Source: Arabidopsis thaliana (Eukaryota > Streptophyta > Magnoliopsida > Brassicales > Brassicaceae). Taken from it: a DNA stretch of 64,000 bases. The stretch's first letter is position 1. The number at the start of each line of letters is the position of its first letter. The notes beneath the pieces are model-generated. The model saw only the letters and a program-made list of their open reading frames with translations. It did no database searches and had not been told where the DNA came from. The DNA lies in contig NC_003075.7 of the NCBI RefSeq assembly GCF_000001735.4, forward strand, positions 559,001-623,000, read 5' to 3'. Shown here one piece after another: positions 46,601 through 59,485 of this stretch. Both the position numbers and the translations under genes were made by a program.

Positions 46601-49154
46601 AAGAGAAGTAAATACAATTCGAAACGTTTTAGAGTATGTGAAGATGGAACTAAAGAGTAAAGACACACACAAAAATTGCTTTGTATATCCTTTTTTTTTT
46701 TGGATAGTTGTTAAGGTTATATGCCACTATCGTATAATTTTTGTTAGAACTAAACGAATATATCATAAGTAAAGTTTGAGGAATAATTTGCCGTTTACAG
46801 GAACTCACACTGTGTGACACATCACACATGGCTACGTGAAAGATTCTCTCAAAAGACACTCACCTCCTGTCAAGAGATCTCTACAGCTAGAAGCTTCTCT
46901 CAAAGGTCATAATCAAACAACCGTATTAGAAGATTCAAATGGCATCTTAACCTTTTTTGTACCATATCCACATTGCCAACATTTAGTTCTCGATCACCAT
47001 CAAGAGGTCCCAATAATCTAGTACAATACAGCTGAATGGCTTGAGCTGAAGAAGGTATCTGATTCGAATCATGGTTAGATAAAACCTACAAGTACCTTGT
47101 TATTTAGCACATTAATTGAAAGTAATATATATTCTCACCGTAAATGATCACTACATTGAGTGATCATTGGTTTACTTTCTAAAAGTTTTAGATTATTTAT
47201 CAATATTGTTTCATTTATTTCGTTTTTCTTACAACAAATAACAGATTAATTAGACGAAACCATTTTCTACTATTCAGCTCTCCAAAGAATGACCTGGTCC
47301 CATTTTCTTAATTGACTGTCGAAGTGCCAACGAAAACACACCACACTAATGTCTTTTATCTATCGATGTTTATTTGAAAAACATAATACTGTATTTATTT
47401 TCTCACTTAGAGGCGTTCAGAGTCTCCCTCTCCACTACTGGAAGTCAGAGATTGTGGGAGTGAATAGTTTATGGATAAAAATTTTTCTCAAATCAAATAC
47501 GTTTTTCAGTTGTGCGATCTATGATATATTTTGGTGGGAGTGAATAGGTTTTGGATATGACAGATACACATTTTACTCGTGGGTGGGGTATTTAGCTTAC
47601 ACTTATATAGACATGATAACTATACAGTACATGGCATTTCACTGGATTTGGGAAATTTACTGTTAAATCATATTAATGGTTTGCTCTATTACGTGAGTTT
47701 TACCTTCTGAATATTATAGTTGGAGACAAAACTTTAATGCTTTTAAAAGTATAATTGGGAAAATCTTTTTTCTTGCAAAATTAAAACATTTTATTTGGCA
47801 GGTGGCAACAAGTTTATTGTCAATTAGCTTCAGGATGTGTGATAACAAAAAAACTTCAAATGTAGCCTTGCCATAAGCTTCACCGCTTATGGTTTTCGTT
47901 GATGATTTAATCCTCGAATGTCTATGCTTTCATGTTTTTTACAAAAATTTCTCGGACCAATTAAATCCTAAACTTTCATTTTTTGAAATGATATTTACAG
48001 TTCTTATATTCAAAAAAAAAATCAACTATGTGACCAGTGGAAGAAACATTATTCATGTGTTATTTGAATGTCTTTCAATATAAAGTTGGGTAATTTGTTT
48101 TGATGCAAGTAGTAGTAAAGTTTATTTTTTATTTTTTTATTATGTGGTTAATCTGGAAGTATGGAACCAAAAAAAAAAAAAAATAAGGAGGTCATCTGAA
48201 ACCATCGGAGTTTGGTTGATAAAACTTTTCTAAAAAAAACTGTATTTTTTATAGTTTATTATGACATTACGAACATATTTTAATTTTAATTTTTTGCTGT
48301 TTGGCTCCAATTGGGCTTATAAAATCTGGTATTTACGAAAAAGGAAATCTAATTATCTTATCATCAGTAAGCTTACATATTAATAAATCTTAAACAGAAA
48401 AGAATTTGGTGTACTTGTCAATTTACAATGTGTCGTATACCTTATAAGTTTATAGAGATAGTGAAAGTATGTTTTAAATTATAATTTTGCTTCTTTTTGG
48501 GGGAAATATTAATTCAATTGTTCGGTACAAAGGCAACTTTGCTTTCATTTGATGAAATGATTGGGTTTTATCCATTTCTTTAATTTTTGTTAAAATGATT
48601 ACACTGAACTCGTAATTAACAACGTGAGCAAAACAACAATTTTTAATTCGATTAGTGCTACATATATAGTCGATAAATATAATAAGAAAAGTTGACGACA
48701 AACTCAGTTATGGACCGGGGTGGGTAGCTTATTAGTGAAGCTGTTGTGTTATAAACTTATAGTACTGTTTTAAATTTAGAAGAGTATTTGTATGAGATTT
48801 AGTTGTATAAGAAAAGAAAAAACTAATTTTCATATTATTAATTTAATTTTATGTCTTTAATTACCATTATTTAGTCGTGACTTAAATAAATCTAACATAT
48901 TGAGAAATTAATTATAATTTTTTGACACCACTAAACTTTACTGAGTAGTGGTGTTAGTTTTATATTTCCTAGTATTTAGTTGTATTTTTTTTTTTGTAGT
49001 TTGACATACCCGTATATCATTTACCTAATAGTTAATATCTTTAGAAATATATACTATTAGCATGCCCCCGCATAGTTTATAACAAATATATAGTTAATAA
49101 CTTAATACATATAGAAACATCATTCATATGTGGTATATACATCATCACAGTTAC

Positions 49155-49185
<31 letters not shown>

Positions 49186-49585
49186 TAATCCCTTCCACCG
49201 AGAAAAACAGTATATTCTATACCTACAATTTCAAAAAACAAATGTTTCATATAACTTTACTTAATAGTTTTTTTTTTTTTTCTGTTAAAGAACTTTACTT
49301 AGTAGTTCTATAATTTGTTTCATAGTTAAAAAAGAATTCAATACCTACTCGTTCTTTAAATATTTTCATTGTTTTTTGTTGTTTTAGAAAGAAATGGGCT
49401 CCAACTCAACATCCATGTTATTTATAAATATATCCACCTCTAGTCTTAATATTTCACTACTCAAACAAGTTTCTGAAGAAGAGACAGAGAGAGAAGGATA
49501 GAGTAAAAGCTAAGAGAGAGAGCGAGACTGAGAGAGAAAGAAAGAGATATCATTTTGGTTATTAAGTAATTAACTTATACTAATC
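46601..49585. other. Intergenic DNA before UMAMIT30
   Basis: No intact gene. A LINE zf-RVT remnant lies at 47700-48085 (separate entry). The rest is AT-rich; a TA run is at about 49150-49182, and a GA-rich leader (GAGAGAGAGAGCGAG) at 49480-49550 precedes UMAMIT30. Confidence 0.45.
47700..48085 (+). mobile_element. LINE zf-RVT region remnant
   Basis: Plus strand around 47770: LAKLKHFIWQVATSLLS matches the K-x-x-x-F-x-W-R/Q-x start of the plant zf-RVT domain. Near 48030, GRNIIHVLFECLS matches its E-x-x-x-H-x-L-F-x-C end. The segment between is frame-broken. Confidence 0.55.
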
Positions 49586-51487
49586 ATGGGTTTTATCGAT
49601 GGAAAGTGGGCACCAATGATAGTCTTAATTGTTTCTAACATGATTGCGGGAATGGTTAATGCTTTAGTTAAGAAAGTTCTTGATGGAGGCATCAATCATA
49701 TGGTTATTGCTACTTATCGTTTGGGTATATCTACTCTTTTCCTTCTTCCAGTCGCTTATTTTTGGGAACGGTACGTTTACTACTTCTTCTTTGATTTTTA
49801 TTTTCGTAGCTTTCAGATTTTTATACATTTCGTTATGCCTTAATAAAATAATAAAATATTTAAAAGTTTGTGGCAGTGTTTTTAAAAAAATTGAATTTTG
49901 GTTACTATGTTGTGAAAATACAAGAAGACACAAATATCACGTTTGATGCTTCATCTCTATCTTTTTTTTTCTGGCTAATTACTTTATTTAATTTATTTTA
50001 TTTCATAAGATAAAAGAATATTAACTTGAAAACAATAAAGAGTATATACTAGAGAGTTTCATGAATGTTTTTCTATGTACGGATATAGAATCAGAATTGT
50101 GTGTGCCTAACAAAATAAATATTCGATTTCATGATTTGTTCAGGAAAACAAGACCAAAGCTAACTCTAAGCATCTCATGTCAGCTTTTCGTCAGTGCCCT
50201 TTTTGGGTAAGTTTCGGTTTTAATCCACTAAATCCTTATGTTTTTCTATTCTCTCCCTCTTTATTGCTTTTTTTGTATGTTTATGTAAGATGTTATTTTT
50301 TTTTGTTTTTGATAAAATGAAATATAATCGTTTATCATAAATCTTTCTTTTTCAGGGCGAGCTTGATGCAATATTTCTACTTGCTTGGACTGTCCTACAC
50401 GTCTGCAACGCTGGGATCTGCTTTCTGGGCCATAATGCCTTCCCTCACTTTCGTTATGGCTTTAATATTTGGGTACAATTATTGTTAAAATAAAGAAAAG
50501 TGCCATATACGCTATCATCTCAAGTGTAATCTTACACCTTTTTATTTTGAAAAAATAAAATTTGCAGGTTCGAAAAGCTAAGTTTGAAAACAAAAATAGG
50601 ATACGGTGTCGTTCTTGGAACTTTGATAAGCTTAGTAGGAGGTTTACTTCTTACTATGTATCAAGGGATTCCATTAACAAACTCTCCAGAACAAGCAGCA
50701 AATTCAAATAACCACACAGGACATGAGAATTGGATCAAAGGTTGTTTCTTTTTATTGACCGGAGTTGTTCTTTTCAGTTCTTGGATGCTTATACAAGCCA
50801 AGATCAACGTGAAATACCCTTGTCCATACTCGAGTACCGTTATTTTGTCGGTCTTTGGTACGCTTCAATGCGCCCTTCTTAGTTTAATTAAGACTAGACA
50901 TTTGGAAGATTGGATCCTTAGAGATGAGCTTACCATCATCACCGTCGTTATAGCGGTATATAAGACAATGTTTCGTCAGACATATAAATAATTTGGATCC
51001 ACACAATAATCAGATATTGATCTATTGTTAATATATGTTTATAGGGAGTGGTTGCACAAGGTATGTGTACGGTGGGCATGTCGTGGTGTATCAAACAACA
51101 AGGACCTGTCGTTTCCTCATCATTTAGTCCTGTCGTGCTTATGTCTGCAACCGTGTTCGATTTCTTGATTCTTCATCGTGAGATTTATTTGGGAAGGTAT
51201 ATTATTAAAAATCTAACTGTATTAACTTTATATTTTAACTATATAAACCTCTTGAATATATTATATCATGTGCATGTTATGGACTAAACTTTTATTATTG
51301 TTGTAGCGTTATTGGATCTGTGGTGGTTGTGATCGGTTTATATATATTTCTATGGAGTAGGAGTAAGCAAATAGTAGAGTGTAAGATCATGAAGTTGCCT
51401 ACCAATACGGTGGAAGAAGAAAAGGAAGAGGAAGGCCGTACAAATGTTAACAACGGTCAACTTTTGGTTATTCCGATGACTCCTTGA
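49586..51487 (+). CDS. UMAMIT30: UMAMIT amino-acid exporter (UMAMIT30)
   Basis: Six exons: 49586-49770, 50144-50206, 50356-50472, 50568-50955, 51045-51196 and 51307-51487, total 1086 nt, 361 residues. Starts MGFIDGKWAPMIVLIVSN and ends VIPMTP. Ten predicted helices in two EamA halves, with NALVKKVLDGGINHMV, FSSWMLIQAKINVKYPCPYS and GVVAQGMCTVGMSWCIKQQ. Exon sizes are identical to UMAMIT31 except exon 4, which is 12 nt shorter in the inter-half loop. The C-tail is rich in Glu (VEEEKEEEG). It is a predicted plasma-membrane amino-acid facilitator. Its downstream flank is duplicated beside pseudogene 1. Symbol (At4g01450) from memory. Confidence 0.93.
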
Positions 51488-52235
51488 TCTACTTCCCTAA
51501 ACACGCTTGTTCAACAAGAATCATGACCGATATGTCTTCAAAAAATGAAATATGAAGAAGAGAAGATAACGATCGTTTTCATTGTTTATTGGACTATTTC
51601 ATACTTTTATTGGACAATTTCGTACTTGTGTTGCAACGTTTAGTTTTTTTGGGGATTTTAATTCCTACGGGATTCATTTGGATACTGTAATTTGTTTATG
51701 TGAATAAACAGTGTCGAAAAACAGAAATAAACAGTATCGAATATAACCTTAATTGACAGAACAAATTATTCAATCTGCATCTTTTTACGTAAAAAATAAA
51801 TAACGTAAAATAATAATAGTTGAAAAACTAAAGTTTACAATAGATTCTTGTGAGCTTTCAATACCTTTATTTGGTTTCTTTTACTCAATACCTAAGTTTC
51901 AACATAATTCGATTCTCGATTTCTCGTGGATGGTGTGACATACTTTGACGTCCTTATTGATGAGAGTCATATTAGTAAACGGTCGATTACGTACTCCGAA
52001 TTTATGGAAATTATTTCAATGTTCTTTCTTTTTTTTATCAAATTATTTCAATGTTTTTGTTCTGTAAATATGACTATTATTGCAAATGTTAACAAACACG
52101 AATAGTTATTTATTTCCTAAAAGGCGAGTACAGGGTATGTTGGGCTACTATGACATCTTCGTACTTTATTTTTTTCATGTTTTATATACTTTATTAAATA
52201 TTTCTTTTTTGTTTATAAATCATTACCCACCAGAA

Positions 52236-53100
52236 AAAGAAATCGCTATTGCTTTGCTTTTTCTTTACAATACTGCTGAGGAGATGGCACACGAAAGGAG
52301 TGAAAGCTCAATCACTTCAAAAAGATTTTTAGGATCCAAACACATAATATGCAAATATATATGATGAAGCAGTCACCAAATCAGGAACTATATATAGTAA
52401 TAAATACTCAGTATATATAAATGTCGCATCGTTATACACGACAAGGGGTCTCTACCAAAGTGCTCGCTCTAAAGCATGGTTTTTTCTTCTTTGTTTTAAA
52501 GTTCCTTAACAAATTAAGAATAAAAATCATTTTTAAAGTCTTGTTCACCTGTTCTCTTCACTTGCTTAGCAGCCTCGCATTCAACAACTAAGAGTCTTCC
52601 TTGCTTTCGTCACTTTCAACTCCATACATCAAACAAAATCGCCTAGGACTCTGAGATGTCCAAACTCAAATATTCGAAAAATTAATTTACGTAATTAGTG
52701 TAAATTTTTTAAAATCTCCGTTACATTTTCAAAGTCACGCCAGTTTTTTTTTTTTCCCCGAGATGTTTCCGGCGTTTTCTTCATTAATTCCTCATTCCAC
52801 CATAACCATTTATGTGCTTAGTGTTTTGTTACTTTCTTTTTTTTTTGTCATCTTCAGAAAAGCTCCGTTACCGGGAATGGAACCCGGGTCTCCTGGGTGA
52901 AAGCCAGATATCCTAACCGCTGAGTGTTTAAGTTACCTTCTGTTTTGTCATGTTTTTTTTTTTTTTGACTAAAATGATGTCAAGATAACTAATGGCTACT
53001 GAGATATTATTGTAAAACTACTAGTCTAATAACACCCACAACGACACTTTGGAATGTGTAATCATGACGAGCTTCTTTTCCACGTCATTCTTATTGAATG
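52236..53100 (+). repeat. Duplicated downstream flank of UMAMIT30
   Basis: Counterpart of 42230-42680. The copy here is longer because it includes about 400 bp, among them the tRNA-Glu pseudogene, not seen in the other copy. A further match is 53725-53850 to 43975-44100 (CTCTTTATTGACCA; TT(C/T)(C/T)TCAGCCACATCAA-like). Confidence 0.75.
52863..52934 (-). pseudogene. tRNA-Glu(UUC) pseudogene
   Basis: Minus strand: CAGCGGTTAGGATATCTGGC, the anticodon loop CTTTCAC, CAGGAGACCCGGGTTCCATT and CCCGGTAACGGAG are nearly identical to plant tRNA-Glu(UUC). The first ~12 nt (5' acceptor strand) are replaced by unrelated sequence, so the acceptor stem cannot form. The conserved purine after TTC in the T-loop is C (TTCCA instead of TTCGA), which also damages the B box. 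Not functional. Confidence 0.85.
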
Positions 53101-53894
53101 AATTCACAAATCATGGATATTTTATTTTGCTTTAGAATATTTTTTTATTTAACTTTAAGTTTTGTACCTGATCTATTTTGACTATACATTTAATGCATAA
53201 ATATTTTAAATCAAGATTCACGTTAAGTTTCAAATTCTACATTTGTTGCGTGAAATCCGTGACTAGAAAAAAACATGTTATATAAATTTATCACATACTA
53301 CCAATAAATATTAATGAGCTGAATTTTAATCTTATGTATTGTACATGCTTGATTGTTTGACCGTGGAATTTATATAGCAGCCATAATTACGGAATTCGTG
53401 TGCTTTATACAAAAACGGTTAAAATAAAACATAAACTAATGAAAAAGACGATAATTATGGTGATAAAATATGTTTGAAATTGTCTCGTGGTTATTTACTT
53501 CGTTGGCTGCGTTTGCTTAATTATATTTAATGGCTTCGCATTTTTGCATGGCGAACCCCACGACAGTTTCTTATCTTTTAGCAAGAAAGCATGAACACAT
53601 GTCAGAATCACCTAGAATACGATTTCGACCGCTTAATTCATGCATAACATATATATTTAAAAAGTAATTAAAGTCGAAAATCCATTATATGTAGTCATTT
53701 TAATATATAAAGTAACAACACGTAAAAAGTGGTGATGGTTATTGAAACTCTTTATTGACCAAACGACTCCGTTACTGATCACTGATCAATGACATCAAAA
53801 TAATTGAGCTTTTCCTCAGCCACATCAATATTATTGAATTTACGACATAAAATATCATGCATGTTTTGTTTATATATATTGTCTTTCTATAAAG

Positions 53895-54025
53895 TTCTCC
53901 CTAGTTCAATTCCTGGTGGAGCGGATGTTTTACGTCTTTATAAGATTTTAGCAAAGACTGATCCTGGGCCATGGAGAAGATTAACGCTTAAACCCAAACT
54001 CCTTCTAGTTATAAAAAACAAATAA
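53895..54025 (+). mobile_element. SINE-like repeat (tentative)
   Basis: Contains a B-box-like AGTTCAATTCC at 53904-53914, then GGTGGAGCGGATG, GGGCCATGGAGAAGATTAACG and CCTTCTAGTTATAAAAAACAAAT at its end, an arrangement like the body and A-rich tail of Arabidopsis SINEs. No clear A box or target duplication. Confidence 0.4.
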
Positions 54026-54063
54026 ATCTAAAATGTATATACTTTTAGTTATCTTTTGAGATA

Positions 54064-54167
54064 CTAATCGTAATTCAATTTCACTGACTGCTTACGGTTA
54101 AGCACTACAAATATATTAATCGTAATTCATTTTTACTGAATGCTTACGCTTAAGCACTACAAATTTC
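54064..54167. repeat. Imperfect 52-bp tandem repeat
   Basis: Two head-to-tail copies (54064-54115 and 54116-54167) share TAATCGTAATTCA, ACTGA(C/A)TGCTTACG and TTAAGCACTACAAAT, with about seven differences. Confidence 0.85.
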
Positions 54168-54813
54168 ATTGGTCCCTAAAGTCCGGTTTACCAACTATAT
54201 ATGTAGTTATATATTGCTCACTTTGTTTTTTTGTAAATTTTCTTTTGCTCACCTTTTGATAATACTATTGTAAAATAGTTATGAGATCTTTTTAAAAATG
54301 GAAAGAACAAGCAAGTTGATTTATTAATACAATTCCAACTCAAGTTAGTGGATTAGAAAGTATTTGCAAATGGACAAGATCGAAAACATATATTTCACGA
54401 AAAGAGAAATGGATCAGTATTCTATAAACGAAATGCGTCAAAAAGCTTGGTCATATTGAAGTTTTGGTCGTTTATCTTGAAAGAGACAATCAAAGAAAGC
54501 AAAACCGATTTGTTACAGGAAACAAAAAAACGTATGACGTAACTATGAATCAATTATTTTTAAAAACAATATAAAGAAATGGATTTAAATTTAATTAACT
54601 ATAAAGCTATAGATAAGGTAGATTTTGCATGATTGAACCAATGCTTTGTCTCGACATAAGATAATCAATCGTTGGATTAATGGACGAGGCACCAAGTGTT
54701 ACTTGTATAAAAATGATAAAATCAGGGGCATTGCCATTCCGACATATATATACAATGTCATAAGTATTTTCTGCATTCAATTTTTTTTAAGAAACTAGCT
54801 AAAACGGTGGCTA

Positions 54814-55631
54814 ATATTTGGTAAAGTTCCAATGCAAAAGGATTCTAAAACATTATAAAATTGAACAGACGAAATTTTTTTTTTATTAATACTGAATCAA
54901 ATATTAGAAAAAAATTTATATAATCACATCATTTTGTGATTAAGAATTTTTTATAGTTAAAAATCAATGGTATTAATATATTTTTATTAACTTTTACAAT
55001 TTATATCATTAACTAATAAAAAATGCATAGACAATTTTTATAAATCTATTGTTTTATTTCAAAAAAAATATCTAAAACTTTGATTTATTAGGGCTAGAGG
55101 AAATATAACTAGTATACGAATCAATATTCCGACAATCCGACTCTTTGTAAGGTTTTATGGTACCTAGTAGTAATAACATTTCTTTAGATAATTTGCTGGA
55201 GAATATGGATTACCTTTTCTGGAGGATTCCAAACAAAGATAAATTTGCTGGAGAATATAAATTCTCTTTTTATTACTGCTTATTTAAGACATTGATTACG
55301 TACACAGGACGACGTATCATTGCATCAGTAAGCTGTAAGCCACCTTAATTAGTTACTTAACAAATGTTAGCCACCTTAATTGGTTCATATTGGACCCGTT
55401 TTTTCTTTATGGCAATTTTTTTTCTCATCCACTTGATGATTTTGAAAGTTTTTTCCTTCACTTGTATCTACAAATTAAATGAATAAAAATTGATCAAGTC
55501 TTTCAAGTCTTTTTTTTTTTTAATTGGCGACCTCTAAAGACTTCTAAGGCCTAAGCTTTGCCTAGAGCATTTTCCTCTGTTCCATTTTATAATGTTTTAG
55601 AATCCTTTTGCATTGGAATTTTACCAAATAT
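54814..55631. repeat. Inverted repeat, ~62-bp arms ~690 bp apart
   Basis: 54814-54875 and 55569-55631 are inverse copies with a few mismatches, sharing CAATGCAAAAGGATTCTAAA and CATTATAAAAT. The inner ends (GAACAGA(C/G)GAAA) resemble CTCTGTTCC-type mariner MITE termini, so these may be two MITE fragments facing opposite ways. A second partial copy of the arm lies at 55650-55667. Confidence 0.75.
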
Positions 55632-58039
55632 CTTGTAAAAAAGAACTTTATAATGTTTTAGAATCCCTTTTTCACCTTCAAGTCCTCCATATTTTACTAT
55701 AAATATGGCTTGAAAATGAAATGAAAAAAAAAGGCCACAAAAAAAGCTTTTACAAGATATCCTTTTGTTTTTATTTTTTTATCTTTAATCAAAGATGGTA
55801 TGCTTCTTCTCTTCCTCGTCATTATCCACCAATCCTCTGAGAAAAAAAGGCTGCTTGCTTCTAGAGTTTTTTTTTGGATTAAAGGTTGCTTCTAGAGTTT
55901 GTTCCAACTTTATATAACTTTTAATTTTTATTTTGGGTTTAAACCTTTATATAGAATTTAATTAAAAGTAGCCTTATAGTATACAAGTTTATCCTGTTAC
56001 CTTGTATTTGGATGATTTTTTTCATCGCCAACCAAATTCGGATACGTAATTATCCTTGATTTCTCGGTTTTCTATTCAATTATGTTGCTTTATTTTGATT
56101 TTTGGGTAACAAAGATTTTTTGATAGGGCAATCCACATTTCTTATTCGGCATGCTATTGTTGTGACTTGTGAGTTGTGACCGTGTTATTGTTTAGAAAAG
56201 TTTTACTCGCTATGGATCATTTTAAGTAGTTGAGTAAGGTTTCTACACATAAATTAAAAAAAATATATATAGCTTAATTTTCTCTTTTTACATAGAAATA
56301 TAATGAAGTAAAAAAATTTCTACCAATAAAAAATAGTCTGTAGAATATAATTTTTCAGAAAAACTAAATCCATTTAAGTTCTGCATCAAAATTAAAAACG
56401 TCACAAAAATAATAATGTAGAAGAAGTTATGTTTTCACTTCTCTTTTAAATAACTTTACCGAAAATAAACAACATCGCGTAGCACCGTCACACACCGTGG
56501 TTCATGAAAAGGTCTTTTTATGGACTTTATGGACCCAATAGATTTACTAATTTCTACTGCAAGGGCTTACAGTTATAGATATTGTCTTTAACGCTTGTTG
56601 ATATATTATGGGCCTTTGGGCCAATCTATAGAACAAAATCAGCTCCTCTAACTACGACGAAGATTTATGAAAGCTAATTTCATGAACTAGCGACAGCAAT
56701 TTTATGTATCTATTAGCGTTTTATTAATCTAAAGAAGTTTAACCAGCCCCGTAAACACTTGAAATATTTTTTACAACTTGATAGTATATTACTTTTGCGT
56801 TCTTTTTCTACATAGTATATTACTCTGCAAGATTGTTATTTCACCCAACTATTGTATACCAATATTTCATACACATCTAACATTTATCCCCGAACAGAAA
56901 TGAAGAAAGAAAACAACTCTGATTATCAACTATTTGGTGGCTGTTTTACTAAAAATAACAAAAAAAACAAACTATTCGATAGTTAAATCTTTTAAAATAA
57001 AAAGAAATTTGTTGGTCGTAAATATTAATTCAAGACAAGGAAAAAAAAACGAAAGCGATAGTGGCTATGTGGCAAAAAGTCTATTCCCTTGGTACTAACA
57101 CTTTCCTGAGGCTACGAAGGTCTATCATATGAAGAAAGAGATAAGATTCTTCAATTTCATATTTTTCTAGCCGTGATTTCCATTGGATTTGGTGTTGGAA
57201 TGGATAAGATCTTTTAAAAAATAAAAAAATATATAATCAATTTATCGTATGTAGATATAAATTGGATCATTTTCTTGTCATTATACGATTCCTCTGTTTA
57301 CGTTGATATGTATGTGTCTGTATATATGTATCTAGTATTTGATGATTCATTAGGAATTCCAATTCCTTCATTCATATGTGTACGGGATAAATATGGATAT
57401 TTCTATTTATACGAAGTTGTTGGTTCTCAGTTTGTCTCTCTGTGCATGGGAGAATTTACAATAAATTTGCAGTGGAATCGATGTCTCTCTATAACATATT
57501 TACATCGATTTAATTTCAAATAAGTTTTTTTTTTTTTAACAACAGATGAAAATAAGATATATTTTAAAGAAAGGTAATAACTATGATTTAACAAAATAAA
57601 ACCAATAACTGGATAAATGTAAAGCCAAAACCGACCAGTTACAAAAAGAACAAGAACTGTTATAAAACATATTTTCAATAAAATAAAATAAGAAAAATCT
57701 TATTCGGCATGCTATTGTTAAAACCAATGTTACTTAAAACTGTATTTGCCTAATTCTCGAACGCATCAGAAGGAAGAAAATCCAAAGTGAAAGATGATAC
57801 ACTTTGAGTTTAGTTTAATAAAATACATGGATTACTTACTCTACGTATTACTCTGATATGCATGAAAAGAGATATTGACTCTATTAGGCTTATTTTGTCT
57901 CTGCTACGGAAAATCTAGTTTTATCGCATTATACTGAAAATATTATAATTTAAAGAGTACGGATTGAATGATGATAAAAAAAAAGTGGTTTAAGGTTTTA
58001 AACAGAAGAAGGCGCAGTATTAAAATAAATAAATAAAAA

Positions 58040-58236
58040 TAGATTTTATTACTGTTATTCTATCATTCCGACAAAGTTCCGATTAATATGTAATTGTCGA
58101 ATTTTTTTTATTTTTCTAACGGATTTTTGATAAAGTATTGTTTTCGGAATTTCGTCAGAATCCCGTCAAAAAAAATTCAACCAAACATTTCTTTGAAAAT
58201 TTTTGTTGGAAATGGTTATGTTTTCTTGTAGTATAT
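58040..58236 (-). mobile_element. CACTA-like terminus
   Basis: Minus strand from 58236: TACTACAAGAAAACATAACC, then repeats of a TTCCGAC / CCGACAAA-type motif. Plant CACTA elements begin CACTACAAGAAAA and carry subterminal repeats. The first base appears mutated, and the other end was not found. Confidence 0.5.
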
Positions 58237-58776
58237 TAACTATTGTAGTGTTATAAGTTTTATCGCAGAGATATAAAAAAAAAACAATTACCCTACTTTT
58301 TTTGTAATCCTTATATCTCATTTTTGTACAAAAGGAACTCTTGTAGACATCTGCTAAAAATTATCAGAAAGAAAAAAAAATGTTACAAGAAAACATTATT
58401 ACCAGTAAATTGCCAATACAAATATTCAAACTATCAGTTTTGTTTGCAACCCTACTTCCTAGATTTATAAGATGCGAGATTAATATTCAACTTGCTACAA
58501 CCTCGTATTATATAATTTTTGACAGTAACTAATACACTCTGTGTTTTTTTATAATTATGATATTACTTTTTTTGAAATAAAATTGAGAAACAAAACTGTG
58601 AAGGGGACGGGGAATCAAGCATTTGACCTCATCGACAAATCGACATAAGGATTTGAGTTTTCACCTTTTGTTGTTCCAACTTCTTTTCGTTTTAGTTGTC
58701 CAAAACGGCCTAGTTTCATAATATGTTAGATAAAATACATGGTGTTATATGGTCAAATATTGTGGAAGACTAGCTA

Positions 58777-59485
58777 CAGTAGAAACTCTATAAATTAATA
58801 CTCGATAAATTAATAAACACGATAAATTAATAAATTTTACCGGTCCCAAGTCGGGCCAATGTAAAAAGTAACCAAAATCGATAAGATAATAAGATAATAT
58901 TTTTTTTGAAATCCCTATATAAAATTATAGTCCCAATAATATTATAAATTAATAATCATAGATCTTAAGTATATATTTTAAGACTAATTAATTTTTATAT
59001 GAAATTTTTGTTCAAAGTACAATTACAACTCTTTTTAAAATATAACTGGTATGATCTCTGTTGTACTCACATAACTATTTGCGTATTTGATCTGTCATAG
59101 TTGATTTTGTAAAATCTTTTATTTGAAAAAGCATTGCTAAGATTTGTGTAAATAAAAATTGGATTAAACTTCATGTTTACGTTTACGTTCACGTTAATGT
59201 CGTGGATATACAAACACAATATATTTTGAAAAATAAATTTAAAAAGTCAAAGAAAAATAAAAAACTAACATAATTATATATACAAACAACAAAGCATATA
59301 GAAAATTAATTAAAAACATTTTAAAAAGAATATAGTATTGTATTTTACATAAATATTTTTATAAATTAATATTTATTAACTTATACGATAAATTAATAAA
59401 TATTAATTTATAGGATAAATTAATATCACTATAAATTAATAAAATTTCATGGTCCCAACATTATTAATTTATAGAGTTTCTACTG
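58777..59485. mobile_element. Pogo/Emigrant-type element, 709 bp
   Basis: Perfect 24-bp terminal inverted repeats begin CAGTAGAAACTCTATAAA at 58777 and end with the inverse at 59485. TA flanks both sides (58775-58776, 59486-59487). The TIR differs by only two or three bases from that of the Arabidopsis Emigrant MITE, as recalled. AT-rich interior with internal TAAATTAATA repeats; no transposase. Confidence 0.9.

Noticed and set aside
57275..57523. 82-codon Tyr/Val-rich frame
   Set aside because: Derived from TA/TG-rich DNA (VDMYVSVYMY), with no domain or flanking gene signals.
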